From NCBI RefSeq assembly GCF_000350225.1, contig NW_005179247.1, positions 5,245 to 69,244 on the forward strand: a stretch of 64,000 nt of DNA, read 5' to 3'. Both the position numbers and the translations under genes were made by a program. Positions 1 to 10,695 of the stretch are shown one piece after another; position 1 is the first letter of the stretch; every line of letters starts with the position of its first letter. Below the pieces are notes generated by a model. That model saw nothing but the letters and a program-made list of their open reading frames with translations. It ran no database searches and was not told where the DNA came from. This DNA comes from Chondrus crispus. Its lineage: Eukaryota > Rhodophyta > Florideophyceae > Gigartinales > Gigartinaceae.

Positions 1-2
1 CC

Positions 3-1571
3 GACCAGCTCTTCTTGGACCTCGTCCTCCTTGGTGGTGTCCCAGCCTTGGGACATGAGTTGAGGGAGAACTTTTCCGGCTGGCCTGACATCGAGAAGTT
101 CATCCTCCTCTTTGGTGCCTTGTATTCTAGCTGGAGGACCGTCGTTATGTTGTGGAATCTCTGGGATTTACGCGGCGACCTCCTGGACAAGGCTGGCGTC
201 TACCTCGTCTTCTTCAGCCTCACAGGTGTCACCCTCGGCGCACATGGAGCATTTAAAGACGGTATTCGTCCATACGTCGCAATCTCAGCCTTTGCCGCAA
301 CTTTCATACCCGCCATGACCAATGTTTTATGGAGCATCCGTGAGCCGCTACTGAAGAATCCACAAAACCTCATCAACCAGGTCGTCTTGATAGACATCCT
401 CAGCGTCATTTCCGCCCTCCCGTACTTGGCTGCCGCGTTTGTCGGTACGGATCGCGCCAGCAGGATACTCTTCTGGGTCCCCATTGGCTTGAGCTTCTTT
501 CAATTTGTCATCACTAGCAATCTCTATCGCTTTCTTCATCGGAACCGCCCAGGCCATACCAGGCTTGCCATTGCTATTGAGCTTATGGTTGAAAAGTATG
601 AGATCCTCACAATGATCGTCCTGGGCGAATCCGTCTTAGGCTTGCTCTTTGAAAGCGCCCTTCTAGTCACCGCGGATGACGCCAGCGTCTCGCAGTTGTA
701 CGCAGGGGCGGCCGCTGGAACCGCCATGCTCTATGCCCTGCAAACTCTGTATACCAACGTCGACGGCGATATCGTCAAGGGAGGTATCCACGCAATTCGC
801 TACAAAGGTATTTATGGTATCTTTTGGGGACAAGTCCACACCTTCTATCACATCGCCCTCATTCTCTTCGCCACGGGGCTAGGAATAGCCATGCGTGATA
901 TTGCTATCACGCCGGGCACTGAGTCGGCAGCCGAAGCGGCTCGGTGGCTCGTGAGCATGCATGCGTCAGAGCCTTCGGGTGACGGGGGCCCAAGATTTGG
1001 AAACAACGAAAGATGGCTCTTCTCCTGCGGGTGGGGCACTTCCATCTTGCTTTCCGGTATCATTGGGGCGTTCCACTATGGCGGTCCACGAGCGGCGACG
1101 AAAAGGTATCGCCTGTTTGGGCGTCCCTTGGTTGTCCTTCCGATCATGCTGGGCATGCCGTATGCGGACATCTCAGCTGGCAATTATCTTGCTGTGCACA
1201 CAGCTGTGCTCTGCGTGATCGCGCTGGCAGAGTATATTCTAGTACAAATGGATCGCATTGGTTTCATCGCATCAGAGCATACAGTGCGAGCAGGCTCTTA
1301 TGATTACAATAATTCAACAGATATTAGTTCCGATGAAGATGAAGCAGAAGATACTGAAGAACCACGTGCGCCGGAGGATGCGCTCGCCAAGAAGAATCAG
1401 GACGCGGTGGAGAATGATATCCGCTCAAGAGCACTGCAACAGCGGCTGACGAGACGCCATTGCAGCAGATTGGTGCCCTGTAATTCGGCATCACATCAGA
1501 ACAGACAGAATAGACAAAGATCAAACCGAGACTTGGGTGAAATCCAAGGGAATACCAATCTAATGCTCTGA
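3..1571 (+). CDS. LtrA-like multi-pass membrane protein, 5' end outside the window
   Basis: The frame is already open at the first bases, so the start codon lies upstream; about 522 codons are visible, ending in TGA at 1569. The beginning (DQLFLDLVLLGG, then GHEL) matches the N-terminal signature of the low-temperature-requirement A family (typically LFFDLVFV...L.HHL). About eight hydrophobic segments follow over the next 400 residues, as expected for this family. The last ~100 residues are hydrophilic: an acidic stretch (SSDEDEAEDTEEP) and then a basic Gln/Asn-rich tail, probably cytosolic. No intron is needed. The biochemical role of LtrA proteins in eukaryotes is not established. Family call is by recognition; a membrane location is inferred. 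Confidence 0.75.
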   Translation, partial: DQLFLDLVLLGGVPALGHELRENFSGWPDIEKFILLFGALYSSWRTVVMLWNLWDLRGDLLDKAGVYLVFFSLTGVTLGAHGAFKDGIRPYVAISAFAATFIPAMTNVLWSIREPLLKNPQNLINQVVLIDILSVISALPYLAAAFVGTDRASRILFWVPIGLSFFQFVITSNLYRFLHRNRPGHTRLAIAIELMVEKYEILTMIVLGESVLGLLFESALLVTADDASVSQLYAGAAAGTAMLYALQTLYTNVDGDIVKGGIHAIRYKGIYGIFWGQVHTFYHIALILFATGLGIAMRDIAITPGTESAAEAARWLVSMHASEPSGDGGPRFGNNERWLFSCGWGTSILLSGIIGAFHYGGPRAATKRYRLFGRPLVVLPIMLGMPYADISAGNYLAVHTAVLCVIALAEYILVQMDRIGFIASEHTVRAGSYDYNNSTDISSDEDEAEDTEEPRAPEDALAKKNQDAVENDIRSRALQQRLTRRHCSRLVPCNSASHQNRQNRQRSNRDLGEIQGNTNLML

Positions 1572-4243
1572 GGGCCAATAATCGAGACTTTATTTTTCGG
1601 GCTCGATCTTGTCTAGAACGGTGAGACGGGTGACATGCCAAAAGTGGCAAGTTGAAGTGGTCGGCCGATGCCCTCTTCAACCAGTGGCATACGGCTCTAC
1701 GGTAGGTAAAATGTTGTTCGTGTAGACTACGGGCAATAAGCGTATATTACGCCGGCGCTCCTGTGCAGAACGATATTTGTAATAGTCGCTGCTTAAACAG
1801 AAACATTACTCTAGTTCGGTTCGTAATTTGAAAGAACCAAACGCTGAGACCCGTTGACCAGGGATAAGCCCTCATCAACTGCTGTCCTCCGTTCCGAAAC
1901 AAGTCTTGACGTGGATGTCCAGAGTTTGGGGCGTAACGGTGGCGTCCTGACCCATTTCAAAAGAGCAGACATGCGCCTTACACTTTCGCAAGCTTCGGGT
2001 CCTTTTGGAACACAGGTTTGCCGGAGAAAGCAATGATTGCCCTTGAAGACAGCAGCTTGCGTCCCAGTTATCGTATCATTCCACGGCCATACTGTCGAAC
2101 ATGTTGGGATTACGAAATGAGTATCAAACCCTCTCCGCCGTGCACATCACGTGTGCAGCCGCATATGAAAAAAGTGGGGTTGCGAATGCGATGGTGTGGT
2201 ACTTGCTTAAAGAATCAGTCAGCTCAGCTCAGCTCAGACCCAAAGATAAGATCAACAGCTGGTGGTACTGTTCCAACCTGATAGTGCAACAATTACGTGC
2301 ATAGCACTCATGAATGCTGTAGCCAGAAATATACAATATGCGGGGTGAGAGGGTGTTGCTTTCATCTTTCTTCGCAGTTTCGCCACCGCTTCAGATGTCT
2401 ACAGTGCCTACAGTAATCACGCAGGATGCGTAAGTGTGCAACGTCCAGTCGTCAAGCGTTAAGTTCTACAATACATACGTCGTCGAGCGGCATATGCAAC
2501 AAACATCTCCCCGCCGCATCACTCCGCCTCCCCACTTACCACACTGCCCCACTTACCACACTCCCCACTCCCTCCATGGATGTACACGGCGACCACACTA
2601 CAACGTGCAAGGGTGAATTTGGCGCTGCATATCGTTACAAGAACGTGCGCGATCTATCTGCGCGCAATATCTCTTCAAACCCGCCAGGTCTGCCTTTCAG
2701 TCTTGAAGCACCGTACCGCCCCGCCAATGCCCTCGTCCGGTCCTGGTCGTCCGCCTTTTCGCCGCAACTATAGGAAACCTGAAGCCTTCTACACCACGAT
2801 TCTATATCCCCAATCAGGCTGCACTCCGATTAGCCGCTTTTGCCGAAGCCGCCGACTTTCCTCATCCCAGGCATCCACACCTGTGCCTGATCTTGATTGG
2901 CACTTTGTGCCCCTCGCATCTGCCGGCCTATGTACCCGTCCGCTAACGGGATTGCTGTCATTCAACACCGTGCGCGCAATATCTCATCTCACAGCGGCAT
3001 GACCTCCTCGACGGTGTAATCTCAACCAGGTCAAGCATTGCGGTTAACGGACTCGTTCGCGCGCCTTTCCAACATACGTGTCGTAGTTAGCGCTTCAACC
3101 TCACCCCAAGCATGAGCTAGATAGGCGGCACGTGTGATATGTCGTATCCGCCGTACGGTTTTCAATGGGGGCGTCCGACTCCGACTCACGCACTCAGCAC
3201 GGGAATCAACAAAAATCACCTCTTGAGACTAAGCCGTAATTGGTAAGGTGAGCTCAATTTTCTCATACTACAATGGGGTGGCAAATTCGTTCGTCGAGCT
3301 GCTCGAAGGCCGCCCGCAAGCGCACGGCTTTCCCCGCGTGCGTGCGTTGGTGAAAATGACCCATGCATGTGAACAGGGAGAAACGTTCATCCCGCATCGA
3401 AAATACATTCGGAATATCATGAGTTCAATGCGGCATACGGCACCAAGTGATACCCTGGGTACCACAAGGGTTACTGTACAAGAGATTCGCAGCCCCTTTC
3501 ACCTCCATTGTTCAAAGTTTGCGATTTAAGCGGGCAATACTAAACCTCTTCAATTGAGCTTGTCTCTTCTCTTGACCTGTAGCCAGGAAGTATGCTGTCA
3601 GCATGATTCGCACAACGCTGCCCACAAGATGACATGTCGGGGTCCTGAATCCTTTTATGAAGACCGTCTCTCTACCGAACCCCATTATAGTGCAAAGATC
3701 TCTCTCGTGCGACGATTGTCAGTATTGCGTGTTCCGCAAACCCTTGTACTTTTCAAAAACATGCTACAAGGACGTATGAGGTCGGAACTGTCTCCAGAGC
3801 GTAACTCGGGATCTATGTCCTGTTAAAATATGCACCCCACCGTTTAACGCCATCCCCCGACTTGCGAGATTACTGCAAGTTCAAGAGGCAAGCCCCCTCT
3901 GTAGAAGCCTATAAATAATCATCAACATATCTTTCTGCGAACGAGTCGCCCAAAAATGGCGTTGCGATGCAGTGTGCTCGTGTGGGACGCAAGAATGCCG
4001 CAAGATGTTCCATGTGCTCCTCGGGAGAATAGCGTTCTCACCAAGGAAACTCTTTTTGTCTTCTTTTATCCACAGAATGACATCCGGATCTTACTCCGTG
4101 CGCTAAATCAAAAACTCCTTCATTATCTTCCTCGAGATTAGGGTTTCAAACTTGATCAGATCGCTGTTTGTATAGGTTGTTGCGCTAGATGCTTCCAAGC
4201 TCAATTCGATGAAAACATGCCATGCTGAGTGACCAAAGTCATC
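1572..4243. other. Intergenic DNA, no supported gene
   Basis: 2.7 kb between the LtrA-like gene and the FEA1-like promoter. Only short overlapping open frames occur, with no recognisable domain and no consistent frame. The stretch 2580-3000 has protein-like segments in two frames (for example PNQAALRLAAFAEAADFP around 2810-2870), which may be a heavily decayed repeat protein, but I cannot assign it. Confidence 0.5.
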
Positions 4244-4250
4244 TATAAAA
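4244..4250 (+). promoter_or_regulatory. TATA box of the FEA1-like gene
   Basis: A consensus TATAAAA lies 105 bp upstream of the ATG at 4355, the spacing expected for a TATA box with a short 5' leader of roughly 70-80 nt. No other gene start competes for it. Confidence 0.6.
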
Positions 4251-4354
4251 GACGTAAAACAACTGCTCCGGCTTTGACCCCACCCAGCACATCCCGTTTA
4301 CATCCGTTTCGAGCAAACTCTCACCGTTCCAAGCTTGAGTTTTCCGCCGCCAAC

Positions 4355-5446
4355 ATGATCGCGCAGTGTTTGCTTTTGACATGTCTTGTTGCTGCCTCCT
4401 CTGCACAGTTCACACTTGCCGGCAATAAAATCTCATCTGGCGTTCAATCACATGCCAGGCTAGACCTGGATGTTCGTGACATGGGGAAAGCACTGGACAG
4501 GAACCAGTTTGGCTCGGCCGACAGGCTCTATTCTAATGGAAAGAATTCGTTCAAGTCCAGTGGCAAGCGGACACTCCGCGGCTTCTCTACTGATGCTGGT
4601 AGGAAGCTGAAGGGAGAAGGCTACTTTGAGCTGTACCGTAAATTCTGGCGGTCGGCAAGCTATGCCGACAAGTTTGTGAAGAGCGCACTTTTGGGAAGGA
4701 ATGACATGAAGGGCAGGGCACCCATATTCCGAGCAGAAGCAGCTGTAAAGGGGGCACAATACCAAAATGTATGGATGTACGTGATCCATGAAATGGAAGA
4801 CGCCATAAACGACTGTGTCGCAAACAACCTCATGGCAAACGACAAAGGCGTGGATGCTTGGGATGAGGCGTGGGCGTTTTACGCAGGGAGCGCAGTCGGT
4901 GCGAGGGGGAAGGACGAAGGTTTCATGCTGTACACCCTCGCGAACAAACGCTGCGAAAACTTCAAGACCTGTAGTGGAGGAATTGCCAAGGTTAACCGCA
5001 ACATACTAAACTTGATCAAGACAGGGAAGCGCCAGCTGCTCAGTGGACAATGCGCGAAAGTTGTCCAGACGAAAAACGCGATTGTGAAGCAGATGTCGGT
5101 TCCACTTGCGCAGGGCATCCTTCGGTACGTTGTGCTCGCTAAAGGAGCAACGGGCCCTTCTCTGAGCAAAGCGCACGGAGAGGGTTGGGCCTTCACTGCG
5201 GCTCTGTTGCCTTTGATCTCTCGTTGCGACAAAAATGCAGGTAACAGGTTGCGCGACAATTTCAAACCGAAGGCTCGAGTACCTATGAAGGATCCTATTG
5301 ATGTAGTAGCCAAGTCTCTCTATGGGACTCTCGGCTGCCTTGGAATCAAATGTTCCGACGTCGGTAGACTCGCTGGACTGCCAAGGTGTAGAACACGTGG
5401 CTCCTTCAGGGCTGTTCCCGGAACCAAAGCTCCTTCAAAAAAATAG
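4355..5446 (+). CDS. FEA1-like secreted iron-assimilation protein
   Basis: A single 363-codon reading frame. The ATG at 4355 was chosen because it opens a clear signal peptide (MIAQCLLLTCLVAASSAQ, probable cleavage after Ala-Gln); the frame is open for 42 codons upstream but has no ATG there. The mature part carries the conserved block of the algal FEA1 family: W-DEAWAFYAGS at residues ~169-180, then LYTLANKRCENFKTC at ~192-206, and QMSVPLAQGILRYV in the second half. In Chlamydomonas, FEA1 is a periplasmic protein induced by iron deficiency and high CO2, thought to hold iron near the ferric uptake machinery; the same extracytoplasmic role is inferred here. Cys residues at the NKRCENFKTC block and near the C-terminus probably form disulfides. 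Length is similar to the Chlamydomonas protein. The gene appears intact, with TATA and poly(A) signals. Confidence 0.8.
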   Translation: MIAQCLLLTCLVAASSAQFTLAGNKISSGVQSHARLDLDVRDMGKALDRNQFGSADRLYSNGKNSFKSSGKRTLRGFSTDAGRKLKGEGYFELYRKFWRSASYADKFVKSALLGRNDMKGRAPIFRAEAAVKGAQYQNVWMYVIHEMEDAINDCVANNLMANDKGVDAWDEAWAFYAGSAVGARGKDEGFMLYTLANKRCENFKTCSGGIAKVNRNILNLIKTGKRQLLSGQCAKVVQTKNAIVKQMSVPLAQGILRYVVLAKGATGPSLSKAHGEGWAFTAALLPLISRCDKNAGNRLRDNFKPKARVPMKDPIDVVAKSLYGTLGCLGIKCSDVGRLAGLPRCRTRGSFRAVPGTKAPSKK

Positions 5447-5482
5447 GGATTGACCACGTAAGAGCATCCCCACCGGTTGGAG

Positions 5483-5488
5483 AATAAA
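5483..5488 (+). terminator. Poly(A) signal of the FEA1-like gene
   Basis: AATAAA 37 nt after the TAG stop, the usual position for a eukaryotic polyadenylation signal. Confidence 0.55.
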
Positions 5489-5643
5489 TGAGCAAAGAGT
5501 TAAATAGTTTCAACACTTGTCATTCAAATACTGGTGCGCATACCCAGGTGCATTCGTTCACATTTGGCATTTTAGCTCCGACATCAACAACTTGCATGCA
5601 TCTTTTCAAGCATGCCATGAAGAAGCTTCGAGGCTAATGATAT

Positions 5644-5687
5644 GTTACATCCAGAAATGAACCTCCCTGAAGGTTCATTTCTGTAAC
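5644..5687. repeat. Hairpin-forming inverted repeat 3' of the FEA1-like gene
   Basis: Arms AGAAATGAACCT and AGGTTCATTTCT pair perfectly around a CCCTGA loop; outside a 3-nt bulge a further GTTACA/TGTAAC pairs. It lies ~160 bp downstream of the poly(A) signal, so it is probably outside the mRNA unless a distal site is used. It could be a small foldback repeat or an RNA hairpin. Confidence 0.5.
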
Positions 5688-5689
5688 GG

Positions 5690-6079
5690 CCTCGTTCTCA
5701 CTGCCGTAGGCTGACATACAACCCCAAAACAAATGTCACGCCTTTCCATACTACAATTTGAAATATCTAAAACTTTTTCTAGGGCAAATGATCCAATCCT
5801 ACTGTAAGAGTCGCGATCAGGAGAATAGGTCCTGCGCGGTCATCCGCTCCGAGACGTCTGGCCCTGGCCCCGTCTCATTTTTGCCCCTGATGTTGCGTCC
5901 ATGACTCAGCTCGCCTGGTATGCCGTGTTGTAGCGCATTTTTATTCGTTTAAATATCATTGGTGCGCCACTGCCAACAGTGGACGAAGCATGATGGAATC
6001 GCTACGGGAAATACCTGTCACTGTAAGTCCAGTTATGCTTGTGACCACGTCTTTCCAAAACTTGCACGGACGTTTATAG
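5690..6079. other. Intergenic DNA, nothing recognised
   Basis: No open frame of note, no recognisable repeat and no splice-site pattern that I can support. Confidence 0.4.
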
Positions 6080-6490
6080 TTTCGCCTAAAATTTCCGCAA
6101 ACGTTTTGGCAATGGTTTGCCGATTCTTTTCGGTTTTGTGGAAAAGTGGCTCAGTTGGAAGATATCATTACAGCTAATCGAGCTGTTTACAAATTGCTTA
6201 CGTATGGAAAAGGTCCTCGAGGTGATGATCTGGTGCTCGCACCAGCTGTCCAGAATTGAAGGTCTTTGTGCTCGTGCGAGCACAAAGACCTTCAATTCTC
6301 GACTTCGAAAGCGCGTGAGTCTCTCTTAGATTATCTGAGTGAAGTGGATGGGCCGGTAACACCCACAGAAACGGCGGCGTATTTGGAAGACAAGTAGTGG
6401 CGGGGAACGGACATTGAGGCTCTTTTCTTTCCCCCGGAAGACAAAGAAAATTCACTGGAAGCGCATCCACGTAAACAAACGAATAGTTAG
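6080..6490 (+). pseudogene. Remnant of an unknown gene with two in-frame stops
   Basis: One frame reads as normal protein through two stops. Before the first stop (TGA 6257) it gives FCGKVAQLEDIITANRAVYK and YGKGPRGDDLVLAPAVQN; after it SKARESLLDYLSEVDGPVTP, then TAG at 6395, then RGTDIEALFFPPEDKENSLE to TAG at 6488. Pieces on both sides of the first stop are in the same frame. The TGA lies in the left arm of a perfect 48-bp palindrome, so the palindrome may have created it. I do not recognise the family. A functional gene with an intron removing both stops is possible but no good GT...AG pair is obvious. Confidence 0.4.
6252..6299. repeat. Perfect 48-bp palindrome (23-bp arms, 2-nt loop)
   Basis: The left arm AGAATTGAAGGTCTTTGTG-CTCG and the right arm are exact reverse complements separated by TG. 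It sits inside the protein-like remnant and keeps its frame on both sides. Confidence 0.9.
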
Positions 6491-7786
6491 GTGGTATAGA
6501 ATCGTTTGGAGCTGGTAAAGTGGAAACAGCGGTCTCGTTAGGGCTTTGCTGATACTCTCGCACGCATAAACATAATACACAATCCCAACACACAGTCCCC
6601 ACAACCAACCACTCCCAGACCCCACCCCCTACGCCCGCCCCTGACCTGACCCAGTGCCCTCTTTCAATTATTGCACCACTTGCGTATTATCCCGCCCTGT
6701 CCGCCATCCTCCCGACATTAACGCTGCGCACTCTCACTAGCTTTCCGCTCCTCCTCGTCCCATCCCTGCATCCCTTTGACTGTTTCCCCGCCTTCCCTGA
6801 CACCTCTTCTCAACAGCTGCGTCGCTATTGTAGGAATCGAACTCAGATAATATGGTGTATACTTCCGACAATTACCGACTGTACCACAGTAATCATTTTT
6901 GAGTCTTGAGCACATATTTGGAGATGCCAGCAATGCACAATTCTTTGATTTTGCTCACTATTATTAGCCAAATCTAAAATTGCCAATAAAATTTCCACCA
7001 ATTGCAGGTATAAGTACCACAAGAATTCGCGCTCGCGCACCAAATGGCCCTTGACGGTTTTCCAATTGAGGGGGTCCACTTTGACTGAGAGGGTTGTCGC
7101 AACGTGCAATGCTGTTGTTAATTCCCCGGGGTTTTTGGTAGGGGTCGCTGCATACGCTGTAAGACGGTTCTGAGACGACTAAATAAAGTTATCTTTTGCG
7201 GCACGCGACCAAAACAAACCCTGAGACTCTAGCTCCACGTGCGCTCTAACTCTACCGACACAGCCGATTAAAATTCAGGGTGCAAATGTTCTGTGCAAAA
7301 TCATTCCTTCTGTGTCGATACGCAGTAAATTCACACGTACCGGCACCCTCAGTGCCCTTCTCGAGAGTATGCCTCTATTTCAAATCATGTCGTAGCCTCC
7401 ATTTTTTACATAGATCTGGCGAAGTTTAACCTCTCTCGAGTCATTTAAAAAGTCAAACGTATGGCCGCACATGTTTTTTTTCTGTGCAATCCGTCACGCA
7501 TTGATACGCAAACTTAAAGCAGCTCTCTCGATTCAATTGTATATCTAGCTTTGCCATTCCCGAACCACTTCGCATTATTCAAATATCAATCCTCCGGTGT
7601 TCCAGTCCTACTGATGCAGTTAAGCCAGTCGCATCCTCTCCTTTTTCTCACCCTGTTACCGGCATAGGCTTCTAGAAGCCCAATGGATTCATCAGATTTG
7701 CGACCTGATTCTGCACATGCGTTCACATCTACGCGCAGAAACAAACCGCGTGGAGCCGACGGACGCTTCAGGGCATCCAAAATTGA
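6491..7786. other. No supported gene
   Basis: AT/GC-mixed DNA with short unrelated open frames. Protein-like runs on the minus strand around 6990-7100 are too short to call. Confidence 0.4.
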
Positions 7787-8986
7787 TGCCACGCGCCGAG
7801 ATCCGCGAGCGTCGCATCGTCTTGCCAGAAACCGCCGATATCGCGCGCAACGCCGAAACGCGCAAGAGGAGTACTTTTCAGGTTACGTGGGAGTTTTTTC
7901 GTTCCGGGAGAGCAACGCGATTTCATTCCTTTCTCGTCGCGCAGTGGTCCATTTGTGGAGGTTTTTGAAGACATAATTAAGGACAAGTACTTGCTTGGTA
8001 GGAATGAACGCTCTACGACCCTCCAGAAAACCTACGAAATCCAAGGACTTCTCGGAAATCCCACTCAACTTGTAAGAATTTGCACGTGTGATGCGGCGAC
8101 TCCGGATGCATGCAAATCCCGAGTGAAAGTCTACCGCTACAGAAGATTTCCCTGTTTGACGCGGACAACCTCGGAGATGAATCCCCTCATCGAGTGGCTG
8201 AAGCGGTTGAGTGGCCTTGGCGTGCTCTCATTTTCATGGCGGGAGTCGCTCTCAGTCTGTGTCGAAGCAATTAAAAAGTACAAATATCTGTCGAACAAGG
8301 AGGCAGGCTACGTTGGTTTCCCATTTGAAAGTAGTCAGCAGCTGTTGACGGGATCGTCGGAACGTGCACACGTAGTCGTGCGTACGCAAAATGTCGGCGG
8401 GGCATTGCAGCGCCAAGGTGTCGAAGGTGAGAACGGTAAGCATGTGGAACCGCTTGGCAACGGAAGCAGCGCTGTAAACTATGTAGGTATAGAAGGATCT
8501 AGGCATCCTCCGAATCATATTCGAGAAAGTGGCGATGGGGCTCTGACGAGTAGCGGTGCATTGGAGGTCGCCAGCACAAGTACAGGTACCACTTTTCGGT
8601 CAGAGTCATTATCTCACAATTCGCTACTTGGAGGACCAAATGACGACATGCTACGGTTTATGATGCACTAGTTGGAGCTGTCATACTGTGATGACGTCTT
8701 CCTGGTGCTCTGTATGCTATTCGACGAGCGCCTCGATTCGAAGTTCCAGTTTGTCGTTGGGGCATTTAGAGAGAAATACAAAAATGGGCAAGTGGTTGCT
8801 CCACTTTTGGTCAAGAATATTATGGCCTATGCACACACGAAAGCTTTCGACACGAATGCAGGGCATGATCATTCAGAAATAGAGAGGAGTCTGAAGCGTA
8901 CCAGGGATCAGATAGCAACGGTTCGTAGTTTATATGGTCTAAAGTCGTACGAAGAAATGCGTTGGGTGGATCCCGACCAGAACTGA
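7787..8986 (+). pseudogene. Unknown protein gene interrupted by one in-frame TAG
   Basis: A frame opens after the TGA at 7784 and runs to TAG at 8669-8671; the same frame then continues for 104 codons to TGA at 8984. Protein-like character is clear on both sides: FEDIIKDKYLLGRNERSTTL and EAIKKYKYLSNKEAGYVGFP before the stop, LELSYCDDVFLVLCMLFDER and TRDQIATVRSLYGLKSYEEM after it. The join is seamless, so a single nonsense mutation (or sequencing error) in one ~390-residue protein is the simplest reading. No ATG begins the frame, and TTTTCAG at ~7873-7879 looks like a 3' splice site, so the first exon may lie upstream. A Gly/Ser-rich linker (~8370-8640) separates two globular parts. No domain recognised. 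Confidence 0.5.
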
Positions 8987-8989
8987 AAT

Positions 8990-9225
8990 AAAGAGTCACA
9001 ACACACAATGCCCATTTCGTGCATGCTCTGCAGGGAAACGACGGCCTCGGAGATAATACTGGTCGCCTGGCTCTCTGTCACATGCTCGTGGTCGGCGAAA
9101 ACGAAGGAAAACTGGTCACCGCCCTCGTAAAAATTGGTGACCAAGTAGAGGCAGCTCGGCATCTGGAAGGCGATCCTCATCTGAGCCATACACGGCTTGC
9201 CCTTGACAAGGCCAAGGTGAGCCTC
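8990..9225 (-). pseudogene. Fragment of an AGC-type Ser/Thr protein kinase
   Basis: On the minus strand the frame reads KPCMAQMRIAFQMPSCLYLV, TNFYEGGDQFSF, ESQATSIISEAVVSLQSMHE, MGIV. This is the kinase N-lobe to C-lobe hinge of AGC kinases (LxYAFQT...LYLVTxFxxGGDLFxxL...E..A.F...E...AL.YMHxxGIV). The catalytic loop expected next (YRDLKPEN) is reduced to CCDSLF, and an in-frame TGA precedes the fragment at ~9226. Neither the ATP-binding glycine loop nor the DFG motif is present nearby. It is a decayed piece, overlapping the 3' end of the unknown gene on the other strand. Confidence 0.6.
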
Positions 9226-9229
9226 TCAC

Positions 9230-9996
9230 TGAAGGCACTCTTGAAATGCAGTCGGTCCCTAAACGCCAAACTCTTATTCAGGACCTCGCCAGATATGCCT
9301 CCAAGTGTACTGCAACGATGTCCAGTCCCCATCCCTTCCGCATATCAGTGCCCCGATCTCTACCCTCCTCCCACCGATCTACCATGTCCGAGTCGTAGCA
9401 CCCGCCGTCCGCGCGTTGGGTGCTCTGCTCGCCGCACCACGCCAGGCGCCCATCGCAGGGCTCGGTCGAAGCCGTGGCGCGACGTGCGCCCAGAGTACGA
9501 CCAGAGCTATTTCTTGGGCTCGGGCAACTCTTGCCTCAACCGCACCGTCACCAACCAGGTCTGCCCCTCCTTCGTCTTCGACAACGACTATTAGGGGCCT
9601 GTCTTCCGACAACCCACCTGGCTCCGAGCGCCCGCCTCGCGCGTCACAGGAGCAGCCGGACCGGCGCAGCCGCGCGGACTACCACCAACGCACGGGCGCC
9701 CTTTCGCGTCGACTGCTGTGCCCGTCTTGACCACTGCAACCGCAATGCTGGAACCGGTACTAGAGAGTGGCCCCTGTGGCAAAAGACGTCTCGAGACAGA
9801 GCCCTGTGGTGCATAGATCCCTAGATTAGGGATGCAGCATACCCCCGGGATAGTTTTCACGTGAGCATGAGCCAGGAAGACCATTTTCTTCAATCTTTCT
9901 ACGAGAAGGCCTTTCGCCGGGAGAGGTTGCAATAGCTTTGGAATCCACGCGCTCGCTCTCGCCTCTCTTTCTTGCAATGGACAGAGCATCAAACTT
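9230..9996. other. GC-rich DNA without a recognisable gene
   Basis: Three forward frames are open over parts of 9300-9820, as expected from high GC and few stop codons; none shows a domain. A short run near 9485-9593 (ending FVFDNDY before a stop) is protein-like but isolated. Confidence 0.4.
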
Positions 9997-10695
9997 CTAG
10001 TATCCTTGGTTTACATTATCAGACGGTATCCGGGGTAGTAGGTCATTGTCGCGATCGAAGCTATTTATGATCTCCTTGAAAGCCTGAAACTCGCACGCGT
10101 ACCTCTCGTGGTCCTTCTCTACCAAATGAAGGTAACGATCTAGTCCACCTGGCTTGTTCGAGGACTCTTCGAAAAGCTGCGAAAGGACACCCGTCCTCAA
10201 TGTCTTGTTGGGCGACATCTGACCACGCTCCTGTAGTACTTGCGTAACCCGCCTCCTAATTTCTTCATCCTGTTTGAAGACTTGGCGCACCGTCTTTGGT
10301 GCGGACGGTTCCCCCCTCCAGCGCATGTTGAAGGTGTACAATTCACTTCTGTATGCCTCTACAGCCGCCCTATCTGGCATGGTCGCCCTTCGTTGCAGAC
10401 ATGGGTCCGAAACCCCGTCCCTGTCGCCCATGGACTCGAACACTTCTCGAAGCGCGTCGAGCAAGTTGACAGATTCCGATATGTCCACCCTTTTCATGGC
10501 AAGATTCTTCATTGCCTGGTAAGCCGCAGTCCGTTCAATGAGTGGAAATGGGGGCTCCTCATACGTGCTCGTCGGAGACCAGGTGTCTTTTGCCCTAGGA
10601 CCCCGACCAAACTTGGCGTTGAGAAGGTTCCGTGGCGGGTAACGCGCTTTCCGATCTCGGTCATTCCCAAAGTGACTGACGGGTCGGCGCGCACT
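9997..10695 (-). pseudogene. C-terminal part of the DUF7869-like transposon protein, or a separate ORF
   Basis: An open minus-strand frame of about 230 codons ending in TAG at 9997; an internal ATG at 10512 would give 171 residues. The upstream frame is also protein-like (NLLNAKFGRGPRAKD, ERTAAYQAMKNLAMKRVD) and continues back to about 10695, where the neighbouring frame, which ends at 10661, takes over. It is therefore likely the last part of the same long interrupted protein. The sequence is charged and helical, without a recognised domain. Confidence 0.4.

Noticed and set aside
6077-8671. Stop-codon reassignment to explain in-frame stops
   Set aside because: TAG, TGA and TAA all interrupt remnants here, while the intact genes end normally at TGA and TAG.
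9019-9594. 191-codon plus-strand frame
   Set aside because: Its first half is antisense to the AGC-kinase fragment, which has real motifs; the rest is GC-rich with no domain.
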